Source: UKL13-3 sp040387195 (GTDB lineage: Bacteria > Bacteroidota > Bacteroidia > UKL13-3). From it: a stretch of 64,000 nt of DNA. A program made the position numbers and the translations under genes. The stretch is from positions 62,001 to 126,000 of the forward strand of contig JAZKEF010000004.1 in the NCBI GenBank assembly GCA_040387195.1. Direction: 5' to 3'. Positions 1-8,152 of the stretch are shown here, in pieces (within the stretch, counting starts at the first letter, position 1; each line of letters starts with the position of its first letter). Under the pieces are notes generated by a model. The model had not been told where the DNA came from. It made no database searches and saw only the letters and a program-made list of their open reading frames with translations.

Positions 1-104
1 ATTTAGTGAATGCGGCTACTTTACCAACTAATAGCTTTCTAAGTATTATTCTTGGTATTGGGGTTTTGATGGGTTTAGATTTTTTATTGGGCCTCCTTTC
101 TTAA
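1..104 (+). CDS. C-terminal end of a membrane protein (partial, runs off the left edge)
   Basis: A reading frame enters the window at base 3 and runs 33 codons to a TAA at 102-104. The visible residues are strongly hydrophobic and rich in Leu, Ile and Gly (for example SIILGIGVLMGLDFLLGLL), which fits the last transmembrane helix of an integral membrane protein that ends almost at the membrane face. Too little is present to name the family. The other two forward frames carry stops within the first 40 bases, so this frame is the best supported. Confidence 0.55.
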   Translation, partial: LVNAATLPTNSFLSIILGIGVLMGLDFLLGLLS

Positions 105-216
105 TCAAAGTTATTTAATAAAATCAAAAGTGCACGTTTTATTATTTTGGTTCGGCAAAGTTTAATAGGTAAATTTTCTTGAGTTTTTAAATTAAAATTA
201 TATCGTTGTAGTCCCT

Positions 217-2919
217 ATGAAATTAATCTATGCGATGAAAGGTGCACTTTTTCTTATTTTCATTTTTATTGTAAGTTTTACTAGTTATTCGCAAAGTTTC
301 GATCATTCGATATCTGGTATACTCTTGGAACAGGATTCGATTCCACTAATCGGAGGCAATGTTATTATTATGAATAATAAGGACTCAATCATTAGAGCGG
401 TTATTTCAGACATTAATGGTCATTTTACAATTGCCGGATTGAAAAAGGGACCATATTACCTGAGAGTAAGTTTCTTAGGGTTTGATACTTACAAAGTACC
501 GATAGGAATTTTATCAAGCACAATAAACTTAGGGAACATTAAATTGACGAAGACAAATAATCTGTTGGGAGAAATTCGAATTATTGAAAAAATTCAGGCT
601 GTAATACAGAAAGGAGATACAACAGAATTTAATGCAAAGGGTTTTTCTGTGCATCAAGATGCTAACATAGATGATTTATTGAAGAAAATGCCTGGGTTTG
701 ACGTCTCTAACACGGCAGGAACATTAAAAGCCCAAGGAGAGATTGTTGTGAAGATCTTGTTGGACGGTAAACCTTTTATGGGAGATGATGCTTCCCTTAT
801 CCTGAAAAGTCTTCCCGCGGATATTGTAGATAAAATACAAGTATATGATCTAAAGAGTGAACAATCTCAATTCACAGGATTTGATGATGGCAAAACCTTA
901 AAGACCGTAAATATTGTCACAAAAGCAGAAAAACAGAAAGGGATATTTGGAAATGCCTATTTAGGGTTTGGAAATGCCACTAGATATCAAACAGGGTTAA
1001 ACATTAATAAATTCAACGGTAAGAATAGGATATCCATCATAGGTCAATCTAATAATGTTAATAACACTAAGTCCTCCCAATCTGAAATACCAACTCAGGC
1101 GAATGGGACTGGAATCACTAATACAAATGCGGGGGCTATTAATTATTCAAATATCATGAGGGGAAGTGATTTTTCAACAAGCTATTCATTTAATGAAACA
1201 GAGAATGCAAGTCAAAAATCTATTTTTAGGGAATATGTTACTTTGAATAATAATGGTCAGATATACAAGCAAAACAATAATGGTTTAACGACAACATATT
1301 CGCACCGTTTTAGTTTAAAATATGATTATAGAATTGATTCAAATAATTCTATAGCTATTAATCCGACAATTTCTCTTTCAAAAAATAATGCATTAACTCA
1401 TTCAGAAATCAATTTGAACACTGACAGTTCATATCAATCGCAAACGAAGAGTGACGCTACTGCTACTTCTTTAAGGTATTCAGTAGCGTCCGATATGTTA
1501 TTTAAGCATAGGTTCTCTCTAAGAAGAAGAACATTTACATCGATGCTTAGTGCTGGCTACACAAGTAATACTTCCACAAACACTCTTACCTCAAATAGCA
1601 CTAACAATGCTTCCTTTGCAATAAATCAAATGTCAGTCATAACAAGTCCAGATAATAACTTAGCAGTTACGACAACCTATACAGAACCTCTTTCAAGGCA
1701 TTCGATCCTTCAATGTAATATCCTTCTTTCAGCTCAGAAAAGTGTATCGGAGAAAAACACAAATGAGTATTCTCCCGTTACTAGCGAGTACGATGTTAAA
1801 GATACTTTGCTGAGTAATCGTTTTAGGACTGAGAGTCAAATGCAACAGTATGGTGTTGGATACAGCTTTAAGAAAGATAAGCTTAATGTGTCAGCCGGGA
1901 TATCATACCAATTATTAAAGATGAAGAATGAAATATCTTCACTATTGAATTTGACGAGGCAGTATCAGAATATTCTTCCGACATTGGTAACCAATTACAA
2001 AATATCTTCTAATAAGAGTTTTGTTCTAACGTATCGTATGGCCACAATTCAACCTCAAATTGGACAATTGCAAAATGTAATTAATAATACTAATCCTATA
2101 TTATTAACAACCGGAAACCCTCAGCTAAAGCAATCCAATCAACATAACCTTACTCTTCGATATAATTTGTCACTAACGGAAAAATCACAGTTCTTTTTTA
2201 TCACGTCTTCCATTTCCTACACTGATAGGTATATTACTAATGTTACTCGTATTGCGGAAAATGATTCCATCTTAAATGGAGAGGTAGTATTACGAAAGGG
2301 AGGTCAAATTTCAATGCCAATGAATATAGGCAACAATCTATCAATAACCTTAGCAACAACATATAGTAGACAGATTTCAAGTGTAAAATCAAATCTAACG
2401 AGTAGCATCTCATATACCTATCGCAGTAGTCCTACGATGATCAATGACCAAATAAATTACTCAACTGCCCATTCTCCTACAATTTCTTTAGCAATCAATA
2501 GCTCCGTAAGTCAGAAAGTTGATTTTTCAGTATCATCAGCAACGTCTTACAATACAACATACAATAATTTAAACTCTAACTTTAAGAATAATTACCTAAA
2601 TCAAACTAATTCTCTCAACCTATATTGGATGTTTTGGAGAAAAACGATATGTCAAACAGGTTTAACACAGCAATTATATTTTAACGCGTCATCAAATAAT
2701 TCTCCGAAATATTTATTGTGGAATATAGCAATTGCAAAAAAGGTATTTGAAAATAGCAGAGGTGAAGTTCGAGTATCTGTTTTTGATGCCCTTGGTCAGA
2801 ATAGAAGTATTCAAAGAACATTTACAAATCAATATTACGAAGAGCAGAGATCGACAATATTACAAAGGTATTTCATGGTCACATTTTCGTATAAGTTAGT
2901 AACCTTTGGAGGAAAGTAA
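217..2919 (+). CDS. Outer membrane beta-barrel protein with carboxypeptidase-regulatory-like N-terminal domain
   Basis: A 900-residue outer membrane protein of the TonB-receptor-like class without an obvious specific substrate. Residues 1-26 form a signal peptide ending in SYSQS. Residues about 30-110 are a carboxypeptidase-regulatory-like beta-sandwich (GYxxLRVSFLGFDTY-type motif), and about 120-235 resemble a plug domain (LLKKMPGFDV, then a VKILLDGKPF segment). The rest is a Ser/Thr/Asn-rich barrel of the kind placed in outer-membrane-protein beta-barrel family 3. No TonB box is clear. The coding sequence is visibly more AT-rich and uses more AAT/AAA/ATA codons than the other genes here, which may mean later arrival. 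The ATG at 217 is used; an in-frame ATG at 235 is possible. A TATCGTTG just upstream could be a -7 box. Confidence 0.85.
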   Translation: MKLIYAMKGALFLIFIFIVSFTSYSQSFDHSISGILLEQDSIPLIGGNVIIMNNKDSIIRAVISDINGHFTIAGLKKGPYYLRVSFLGFDTYKVPIGILSSTINLGNIKLTKTNNLLGEIRIIEKIQAVIQKGDTTEFNAKGFSVHQDANIDDLLKKMPGFDVSNTAGTLKAQGEIVVKILLDGKPFMGDDASLILKSLPADIVDKIQVYDLKSEQSQFTGFDDGKTLKTVNIVTKAEKQKGIFGNAYLGFGNATRYQTGLNINKFNGKNRISIIGQSNNVNNTKSSQSEIPTQANGTGITNTNAGAINYSNIMRGSDFSTSYSFNETENASQKSIFREYVTLNNNGQIYKQNNNGLTTTYSHRFSLKYDYRIDSNNSIAINPTISLSKNNALTHSEINLNTDSSYQSQTKSDATATSLRYSVASDMLFKHRFSLRRRTFTSMLSAGYTSNTSTNTLTSNSTNNASFAINQMSVITSPDNNLAVTTTYTEPLSRHSILQCNILLSAQKSVSEKNTNEYSPVTSEYDVKDTLLSNRFRTESQMQQYGVGYSFKKDKLNVSAGISYQLLKMKNEISSLLNLTRQYQNILPTLVTNYKISSNKSFVLTYRMATIQPQIGQLQNVINNTNPILLTTGNPQLKQSNQHNLTLRYNLSLTEKSQFFFITSSISYTDRYITNVTRIAENDSILNGEVVLRKGGQISMPMNIGNNLSITLATTYSRQISSVKSNLTSSISYTYRSSPTMINDQINYSTAHSPTISLAINSSVSQKVDFSVSSATSYNTTYNNLNSNFKNNYLNQTNSLNLYWMFWRKTICQTGLTQQLYFNASSNNSPKYLLWNIAIAKKVFENSRGEVRVSVFDALGQNRSIQRTFTNQYYEEQRSTILQRYFMVTFSYKLVTFGGK

Positions 2920-2955
2920 TTTGTCTTAAATACATTTATAGTATTCCATTATCAC

Positions 2956-3012
2956 GTGACCTTGACCTCCTCCCAACTATTCAAACTGTCTGAATAGTTG
3001 GGAGGGGGTCAC
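2956..3012. repeat. Long inverted repeat (hairpin) after the barrel gene
   Basis: Inner arms of 14 bases (2970-2983 and 2991-3004, CTCCCAACTATTCA and its complement) are perfect around a 7-base loop; outer arms GTGACC (2956-2961) and GGTCAC (3007-3012) also pair. There is no T run, so it is not a standard intrinsic terminator. It could be a REP-like element or an mRNA 3'-end stabiliser for the preceding gene. Confidence 0.7.
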
Positions 3013-3096
3013 AGATGAGGGGGCTTTAACCCTTTAGTATCATTGATAACTTTTGAATCTTCTAAAAAGTTCGACAAAATTCCGATTCCCTCTACC

Positions 3097-3127
3097 AAAG
3101 CCTCGGTCTGTCGACCGGGGCTTTTTT
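3097..3127 (+). terminator. Intrinsic terminator
   Basis: Arms 3097-3108 (AAAGCCTCGGTC) and 3113-3124 (GACCGGGGCTTT) pair with one G-U pair across a TGTC loop and run into six T residues at 3122-3127. It lies about 180 bases past the barrel gene stop, so it ends that transcript or an unrecognised short transcript in between. Confidence 0.8.
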
Positions 3128-3243
3128 ATAACCCCAGACCCTTGTTATTGTTTATTTACTCTTAGAAAGCCATGATGCAATACACGTCAGACCTTCTTAA
3201 TCGTTTCCGGTTGCATAATTTGTTAAGCTTTCATCAAATGCAC

Positions 3244-3278
3244 AAAAAAGTCCCAACCGAATCGCGATTGGAACTTTT
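3244..3278 (-). terminator. Terminator resembling the dnaN terminator
   Basis: Arms AAAAGTCCCAA (3246-3256) and TTGGAACTTTT (3268-3278) pair with one mismatch; the A run at 3244-3249 is the T run on the minus strand. It would end transcripts of the receptor gene at 3501-5933. Sequence and position relative to the decayed dnaN tail match the true dnaN terminator at 8098-8130 (shared CACAAAAAA-TCCCAACCGA). Confidence 0.7.
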
Positions 3279-3299
3279 CTTATTAAATTGCTGTACTGC

Positions 3300-3410
3300 C
3301 TAGTAGCTATTCAGCACCATTGGCATAACCAACATCAAGAATGCTTTCATTGTCTTCCATTGCAACAAGAGATAAACCTGCAAGCAGGACCGCATGGCGC
3401 GCGGGTGTAT
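3300..3410 (-). pseudogene. Decayed 3' end of a second dnaN copy
   Basis: Read on the minus strand, this stretch gives PARHAVLLAG, then EDNESIL, then MLVMPMVLNSY and a stop. The true DnaN at 8153-9274 ends with PNRAGVLLPG, EDNESIL, MLVMPMMLNSY and a stop. The last two blocks are in different frames here because of one extra base near 3336, and the segment before EDNES has diverged. A dnaN-like terminator follows directly (3244-3278). No more of dnaN is recognisable before the receptor gene stop at 3501. The fragment now sits in the 3' untranslated region of that receptor gene. It is either a partial duplication of dnaN or the tail left when DNA inserted at dnaN. Confidence 0.8.
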
Positions 3411-3500
3411 CGTGTTGTTATTGTTCATTTGATTACAGAATAAGTTGTTTAACAATACAAACAGCCACACGTACCATCATGTTGATGTATCTGGCTATCA

Positions 3501-5933
3501 TTAAAAGTATAACCGATACATGAGGTTGGGAAAAAAACCGAATTGTTTGACGTGATCTACACCATTGGGCTTTTTAGAATCATAAATCTCGGAAATTCTT
3601 GCCTGCACTCCTGTAAGGTTTTGCAGGTTTAGAAACAACTCGTGTGTTGCTTTGGGTTTATTCCATTTATAGTTTACAGATATGGTAATCTCATACACAT
3701 CGTCAATTTTATTGCGGTAAGCATTTTTATAATCCCAAAACCTGTTAGCAGACGGGTCAACATCCAGGTTTCCATTTGCATCGCGCGACAACAATATTTG
3801 TCGTTGGCCCCCTGCAAAAAACAATTTAGCATTAAGGGTAAGTACTTGATTTTTCTTCTTACCCAAGCCTACGTAATCTTTACCGGCCAGGATATTAACG
3901 AGGTAATTGCCATTGTACATCGTGTTCCGTTCAACCCCTTCTAAACTTTTATAGGTGGAGTTATACAATGACCCATTGATGAGGAAATAATAATTGTCGG
4001 CAAAAAAACGCTCCAAGGTAATTTCAATACCATAATTTTGTCCGGTGCCTTTATTCACCAAATCTACATAACGAAAATCGCTGGCTTCGTTTAGGGTGGC
4101 ATAATAACTGGTATCGTTGTTTTCAACAGGAAGGTTGTATAAATATTGGTAATAAACTTCCGTTTTTAACCGCATGTTTTTAGACAACCTTTTCTCATAA
4201 CCCAATACCACATGATCGGCTTTTAGTAAATCAAGATCCTTATTGGGCTCTGTTGTGTTGCCATTGGCATCGGTTACTTTTGTAAAGTAGTTGTGCACAC
4301 TTTCCATAGCACTGTGTTTTCCATACCCTATGTTTACACTATTGGAACTATTGAGTTTGGCTTGAAAAGCAATGCGTGGTTCGATGGTTGATTTGGCATT
4401 GTACAACACATTCATGTTGTGGAATCCGGCCACCATGGTGATGAAGGGATTAAAGCGGTGTTTCCAATTGATGAAATTACGCAGGTTAGCAATCTGCTCA
4501 TTCCTATCTACCAATTGAACGCGTTGGTTGGTGTTATTGAGCTGGCTGGTATTCATATCAAAAACAAACAAGGCATACTTGGTACCGGACTGTATGGTGT
4601 TTTTGGCATTGAGCTTATTGTTGTAGGTAAGAGCTCCGCGGTAAACACTTCTGCTTAACCTGTTTTTGTAATTCAACTGGCGGGTGCCCGCAGAGTCATA
4701 CAACACATTTCCCTGTTGGTCCTTTACCTGAGTGGTAATTGTGCTGTAAATATCTTCCAAAATGCCATTGTTCGAGTATGCAACAGTGGTTGACAGGTAA
4801 CTCTTTTGGTTCAAATTGATGGTGTGGGTTAGCCCGTAATTGGCTAAAAATGCGTCTTTATCATAATCTTCGCTTAAACGGCCAGATACAACTTTATTGG
4901 TTGGGGTGGAAAACTCATCGGGACCCACATTTTCCAACTTAAAACCACTCAGCCCCCCCAATCCAAACATGGAGAACACACCAGCCTTTTTGGTTGGAAA
5001 AAGTAGCTTAAAGGCCGCATCCTGAAACTTGAGTGCACCGGGAACTGCTACCAGCCCCAAATCATTAATTAAGGAAACGGTGGAATACCGATAGTTAATA
5101 AGGTAAGAGCCTCCGTACCCTTTTTTTAACGGCCCTTCTAAGGTTATATCTGTACCAATAATGCCCACTCCTAAGGCGGCTTCAAATTTTTGGGTATTAC
5201 CTGCCCTCAGTTTTACATCAAGCACACCAGATAACACATCGCCATACTCTGCAGAAAAAGCTCCGGTTGAAAAGTCGGAAGGCGCAAGCAAATTATTGTT
5301 TAATGCACTGATTCCTCCTTTCACACCGTTCTGGTCAGCAAAATGTGTGGGATTGGTAATTTCTACTCCCTCCAAACGCCACTGCATGTATTTTGGCGAA
5401 TTGCCTCTGACGATAATATCATTTTCTCCGTTTGGAGAACTGGCTACTCCGGCAAAGTTACTCAGGATTTTGGCCGGGTCGTTAAAGCTGCCTGCATACC
5501 GTTTTGATTCTTCAGGTGAAACAGAACGAGAACTGATCATGTTCATTTCGTTACGTGCATTTCCCTTGTCAATACGATAAGCAACCACAACTGCCTCATT
5601 CATTTTCACCACCTGCTCTTGCAAACTGATATTGAGTATGGTCTCTTTTCCTGCATTCAATTCAATCTCAGGAATGGTTTTGCCCTCGTAACCCACATAT
5701 GAAATCTGTAAAGTGATGTTGCCAATGGGCACTTTGTTTAGTTGGTATTGCCCCGATACGTTGGTTGATGTGCCAATAACCGGATTGCCGCCCACAATTC
5801 TAACGGTTGCCCCAATAATAGGTAGTTTGCTGTCTGCATCCACAATGGTGCCTCTAATGGTTTGCGTAAGCACTTGCGCGTTTACAAAAAAGGCAAAAAT
5901 TAATGCCATGCTGAGTAAGGAGATTTTTTTCAT
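3501..5933 (-). CDS. TonB-dependent receptor with carboxypeptidase-regulatory-like domain
   Basis: An 810-residue outer membrane receptor for TonB-driven import; the substrate is unknown. A signal peptide (1-19, ending VNAQ) is followed by a carboxypeptidase-regulatory-like domain (about 24-112, LQISYVGYEGKTIPEIEL), a plug domain (about 140-245, with VRGNSPKYMQWRLEGVEI) and a barrel that ends in an aromatic residue (FPNLMYRLYF). It lacks the very large size of SusC proteins and has no SusD partner nearby. Upstream, on the same strand after about 150 bases, lie a LytTR regulator and a LytS-type kinase, which may control it. Its transcript would run through the dnaN remnant to the terminator at 3244-3278. 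Confidence 0.9.
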   Translation of the reverse strand: MKKISLLSMALIFAFFVNAQVLTQTIRGTIVDADSKLPIIGATVRIVGGNPVIGTSTNVSGQYQLNKVPIGNITLQISYVGYEGKTIPEIELNAGKETILNISLQEQVVKMNEAVVVAYRIDKGNARNEMNMISSRSVSPEESKRYAGSFNDPAKILSNFAGVASSPNGENDIIVRGNSPKYMQWRLEGVEITNPTHFADQNGVKGGISALNNNLLAPSDFSTGAFSAEYGDVLSGVLDVKLRAGNTQKFEAALGVGIIGTDITLEGPLKKGYGGSYLINYRYSTVSLINDLGLVAVPGALKFQDAAFKLLFPTKKAGVFSMFGLGGLSGFKLENVGPDEFSTPTNKVVSGRLSEDYDKDAFLANYGLTHTINLNQKSYLSTTVAYSNNGILEDIYSTITTQVKDQQGNVLYDSAGTRQLNYKNRLSRSVYRGALTYNNKLNAKNTIQSGTKYALFVFDMNTSQLNNTNQRVQLVDRNEQIANLRNFINWKHRFNPFITMVAGFHNMNVLYNAKSTIEPRIAFQAKLNSSNSVNIGYGKHSAMESVHNYFTKVTDANGNTTEPNKDLDLLKADHVVLGYEKRLSKNMRLKTEVYYQYLYNLPVENNDTSYYATLNEASDFRYVDLVNKGTGQNYGIEITLERFFADNYYFLINGSLYNSTYKSLEGVERNTMYNGNYLVNILAGKDYVGLGKKKNQVLTLNAKLFFAGGQRQILLSRDANGNLDVDPSANRFWDYKNAYRNKIDDVYEITISVNYKWNKPKATHELFLNLQNLTGVQARISEIYDSKKPNGVDHVKQFGFFPNLMYRLYF

Positions 5934-6082
5934 AAATAGATCTAGTGAGGCAAAACTCTATCTATTCCATGGGCTGCGGTAGTTTGTTTGGCAAATGCGG
6001 TGAAGTTGTCTGCAAAAGGGCAATTATCTTCTGCAAAGTAGCGGGCACTTATTTGACTGAGCAAGGCGCCCTGACCAGATCA

Positions 6083-6787
6083 TTAAGCTTTATTATTAAT
6101 TACCTGATAAAATAATTCTTTGTATGTTTCGGAAATGGGAATGATTTGGTCGGCAATTTTAATACGGCTGCGCTCTATGCTTTCTATTTTATCAATGGCT
6201 ACCATATACGATTTGTGCACCCTGCACACCATGCTTGCCGGAATAAGTTGTTCCAACTCTTTAAAGTTCTGCAATGTCATGATTCGTTTGGTTTGCGTAT
6301 GTATTCTCCGGTAATCGCGCATACCTTCAATGTATAAAATATCGTTAAACGATACTTTCTCCAGCCTGTTCTCTGTTTTAATAAAAATAAAATCGGCCGG
6401 TGGTATTTCTGCTATATTGAGGGTCAGCGCTTTTTGTGCTTTGGTAACGGCTTGCAAGAAACGGTTAAAGGTAAATGGCTTCAACAAGTAATCGGTTACA
6501 CTTAACTCATACCCTTTCAATGCATATTCCTGATATGCGGTGGTAATAATAACCTGGCTACTGATGTTTGCACTCTCCAGTAACTCAATGCCAGAAAGTT
6601 CATCCATGTTAATGTCTAGAAAAAGAATATCAATCGGTTTTGATTTTAAATACAACAAGGCGGTGAGAGCATTGTCGAAAGTGGCCGCCAGTGTAAGAAA
6701 AGGCAGTTTATCGACAAACAATTTGGTGCGCTCCATAGCCAGCGGCTCGTCTTCAATAATAATGCAACTGTATCTATCCATGCTCAA
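6083..6787 (-). CDS. LytTR-family response regulator
   Basis: A 234-residue DNA-binding regulator. The receiver domain occupies about residues 7-120, with acidic residues near the start (IIEDEP), the likely phosphoacceptor Asp58 in LFLDIN, and the switch Lys in LLKPF. The LytTR DNA-binding domain covers about 132-230 (IKTENRLEKVSFNDILYIEG, CRVHKSYMVAI). It overlaps the upstream kinase gene by 14 bases, so the pair is almost certainly co-translated and forms one two-component system. The TonB receptor downstream is a plausible target, but that link is only by position. Confidence 0.93.
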   Translation of the reverse strand: MSMDRYSCIIIEDEPLAMERTKLFVDKLPFLTLAATFDNALTALLYLKSKPIDILFLDINMDELSGIELLESANISSQVIITTAYQEYALKGYELSVTDYLLKPFTFNRFLQAVTKAQKALTLNIAEIPPADFIFIKTENRLEKVSFNDILYIEGMRDYRRIHTQTKRIMTLQNFKELEQLIPASMVCRVHKSYMVAIDKIESIERSRIKIADQIIPISETYKELFYQVINNKA

Positions 6788-7829
6788 TAGTTAGGATTAC
6801 GTGGTACACTTGATGGTTATTGCTTACTTCCAGCACATGCTTATCGGGATACAAAAGTTGAAGTCGTCTTTTAATCAACTCATTACCCAGTCCGTAGTTT
6901 TGCTGCTGCAGCTTATGTGTTGGGTCGAACTTGTTGCTGCAAATCAGTTGTGTGTGGGTAGTGGAGGTTTCTATTTTGATATCGATGGCCTGTGGTATTT
7001 TTTTATTGTTGGTGTGTTTAAAGGCATTTTCAATAAACGGAATAAATACCATTGGGGCCATTAACTGCCCGTTTACTTTGCCTGATACTTCGAAATTTAC
7101 ATAGCTGCTGTTGGCTGTTCGTATCTTTTGCAAGTCAATGTATTTGTTGATGTATTCAATTTCTTTAGCCAGCAAAATGTGTTCTGTTTTGGTTTCAAAC
7201 AACATAAACCGCATGATGTCCGACAGTTTGTTTAAATAGTCTGAAGCCTGAGTGGCATCGCGTAAAATCAGCACATCAATATTGTTGATGGTGTTGAATA
7301 AAAAGTGTGGATCGAGTTGTGACTTTACCAAGGCCAACTCCATTTCGCGGTTTTTGAGTTTCAGTTCTTCCTTCAATTTTACCTCTTCTACCCAGGTAAT
7401 AAATCCTTTAATTACGAACGCTATTATCCCCGAAATGGCTGCAATAAACGTCATAAATAAGATGACCCCTAATCGAGTTACCTCAGTATCATTTTCACCC
7501 CAACAACTCCTGTCTTGCGAAATGATGATCCATTCCAAAAGGCAATATCCTATAATGGCTGAAGCCAGTGCGGTGAGTGCACCATAACAAGCGGTTAGCA
7601 CAAACTTGCGTTGTTGCAAATACCTGCTAAACAATACCCCGTAAAACAAGTAAAAGGTAATGGCCGAAGGAATAAGGACAAAATAAACAAGGGTGTGAAA
7701 TGCCTTTTCGATTTTAGTTTCCGATACAGCTCCATCATCGCCAAACAATACGCCCAATATTACCAATATTAAAATAAGGTAACAAAACCAATAGCCTATA
7801 TGCAGCAATGTAACAACTGTTTTTTTCAT
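6774..7829 (-). CDS. LytS/YpdA-type sensor histidine kinase
   Basis: A 351-residue inner membrane kinase partner of the LytTR regulator. Four hydrophobic segments are visible (about 10-30, 46-70, 78-103, 120-143), then a short coiled linker and the His_kinase signature SQLDPHFLFNTINNID with the phosphorylated His175. The ATPase region follows, with PMVFIPFIENAFKH as N box and NYGLGNELIKRRL as the glycine box. There is no periplasmic sensor domain of note, so the membrane part is probably the sensor. The 3' end overlaps the regulator gene by 14 bases. Confidence 0.93.
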   Translation of the reverse strand: MKKTVVTLLHIGYWFCYLILILVILGVLFGDDGAVSETKIEKAFHTLVYFVLIPSAITFYLFYGVLFSRYLQQRKFVLTACYGALTALASAIIGYCLLEWIIISQDRSCWGENDTEVTRLGVILFMTFIAAISGIIAFVIKGFITWVEEVKLKEELKLKNREMELALVKSQLDPHFLFNTINNIDVLILRDATQASDYLNKLSDIMRFMLFETKTEHILLAKEIEYINKYIDLQKIRTANSSYVNFEVSGKVNGQLMAPMVFIPFIENAFKHTNNKKIPQAIDIKIETSTTHTQLICSNKFDPTHKLQQQNYGLGNELIKRRLQLLYPDKHVLEVSNNHQVYHVILTIEHG

Positions 7830-8097
7830 GCGATGCCGTTAAACAGGGTATAAATTTGGGATTTATTCCGGACTTATTATAAATAATATGCAAAATGGTG
7901 TTATATGTCTGCAAATTGGTTTTCACAATCAAACAAGCCTAAGTTACCTAACCTTATGAATCGTGTTATTCGAGAGTTTGTTCGATTCCAAACATACAAC
8001 GACTCATCCATTTTCGTTGGAAGAAGAAACTCCTTTGGAATGGGGATACTGTCAAAGAAAAGCAGACTCAAGTTGTTTTAGCCTGATAACCCATCAC
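7830..8097. other. Gene-poor interval between the kinase gene and dnaN
   Basis: About 270 bases that must hold the promoter of the minus-strand kinase-regulator operon near 7840-7900. A small forward frame crosses it into dnaN, but it overlaps the dnaN terminator and codes for nothing recognisable. No other structure was seen. Confidence 0.4.
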
Positions 8098-8130
8098 AAA
8101 AAAATCCCAACCGATTCCTCGATTGGGATT
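8098..8130 (-). terminator. dnaN terminator
   Basis: Arms AATCCCAA (8103-8110) and TTGGGATT (8123-8130), with three more inner pairs after a mismatch, are flanked by A7 on the dnaN-downstream side and T7 on the other, so it can work in both directions. It lies 23 bases past the dnaN stop. A related hairpin follows the dnaN remnant at 3244-3278. Confidence 0.85.
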
Positions 8131-8152
8131 TTTTTATTGTTAGGAATAACTA

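Noticed and set aside
3066..3096. tRNA 3'-end-like text (GTTCGACAAAATTCCGATTCCCTCTACCA) just before a terminator
   Set aside because: It resembles a T arm plus CCA end, but no matching acceptor strand or cloverleaf could be built from the 75 bases upstream, so it is not called as a tRNA or an att site.
3341..3523. Forward 60-codon frame
   Set aside because: It runs antisense over the dnaN remnant and into the receptor gene; no protein features.
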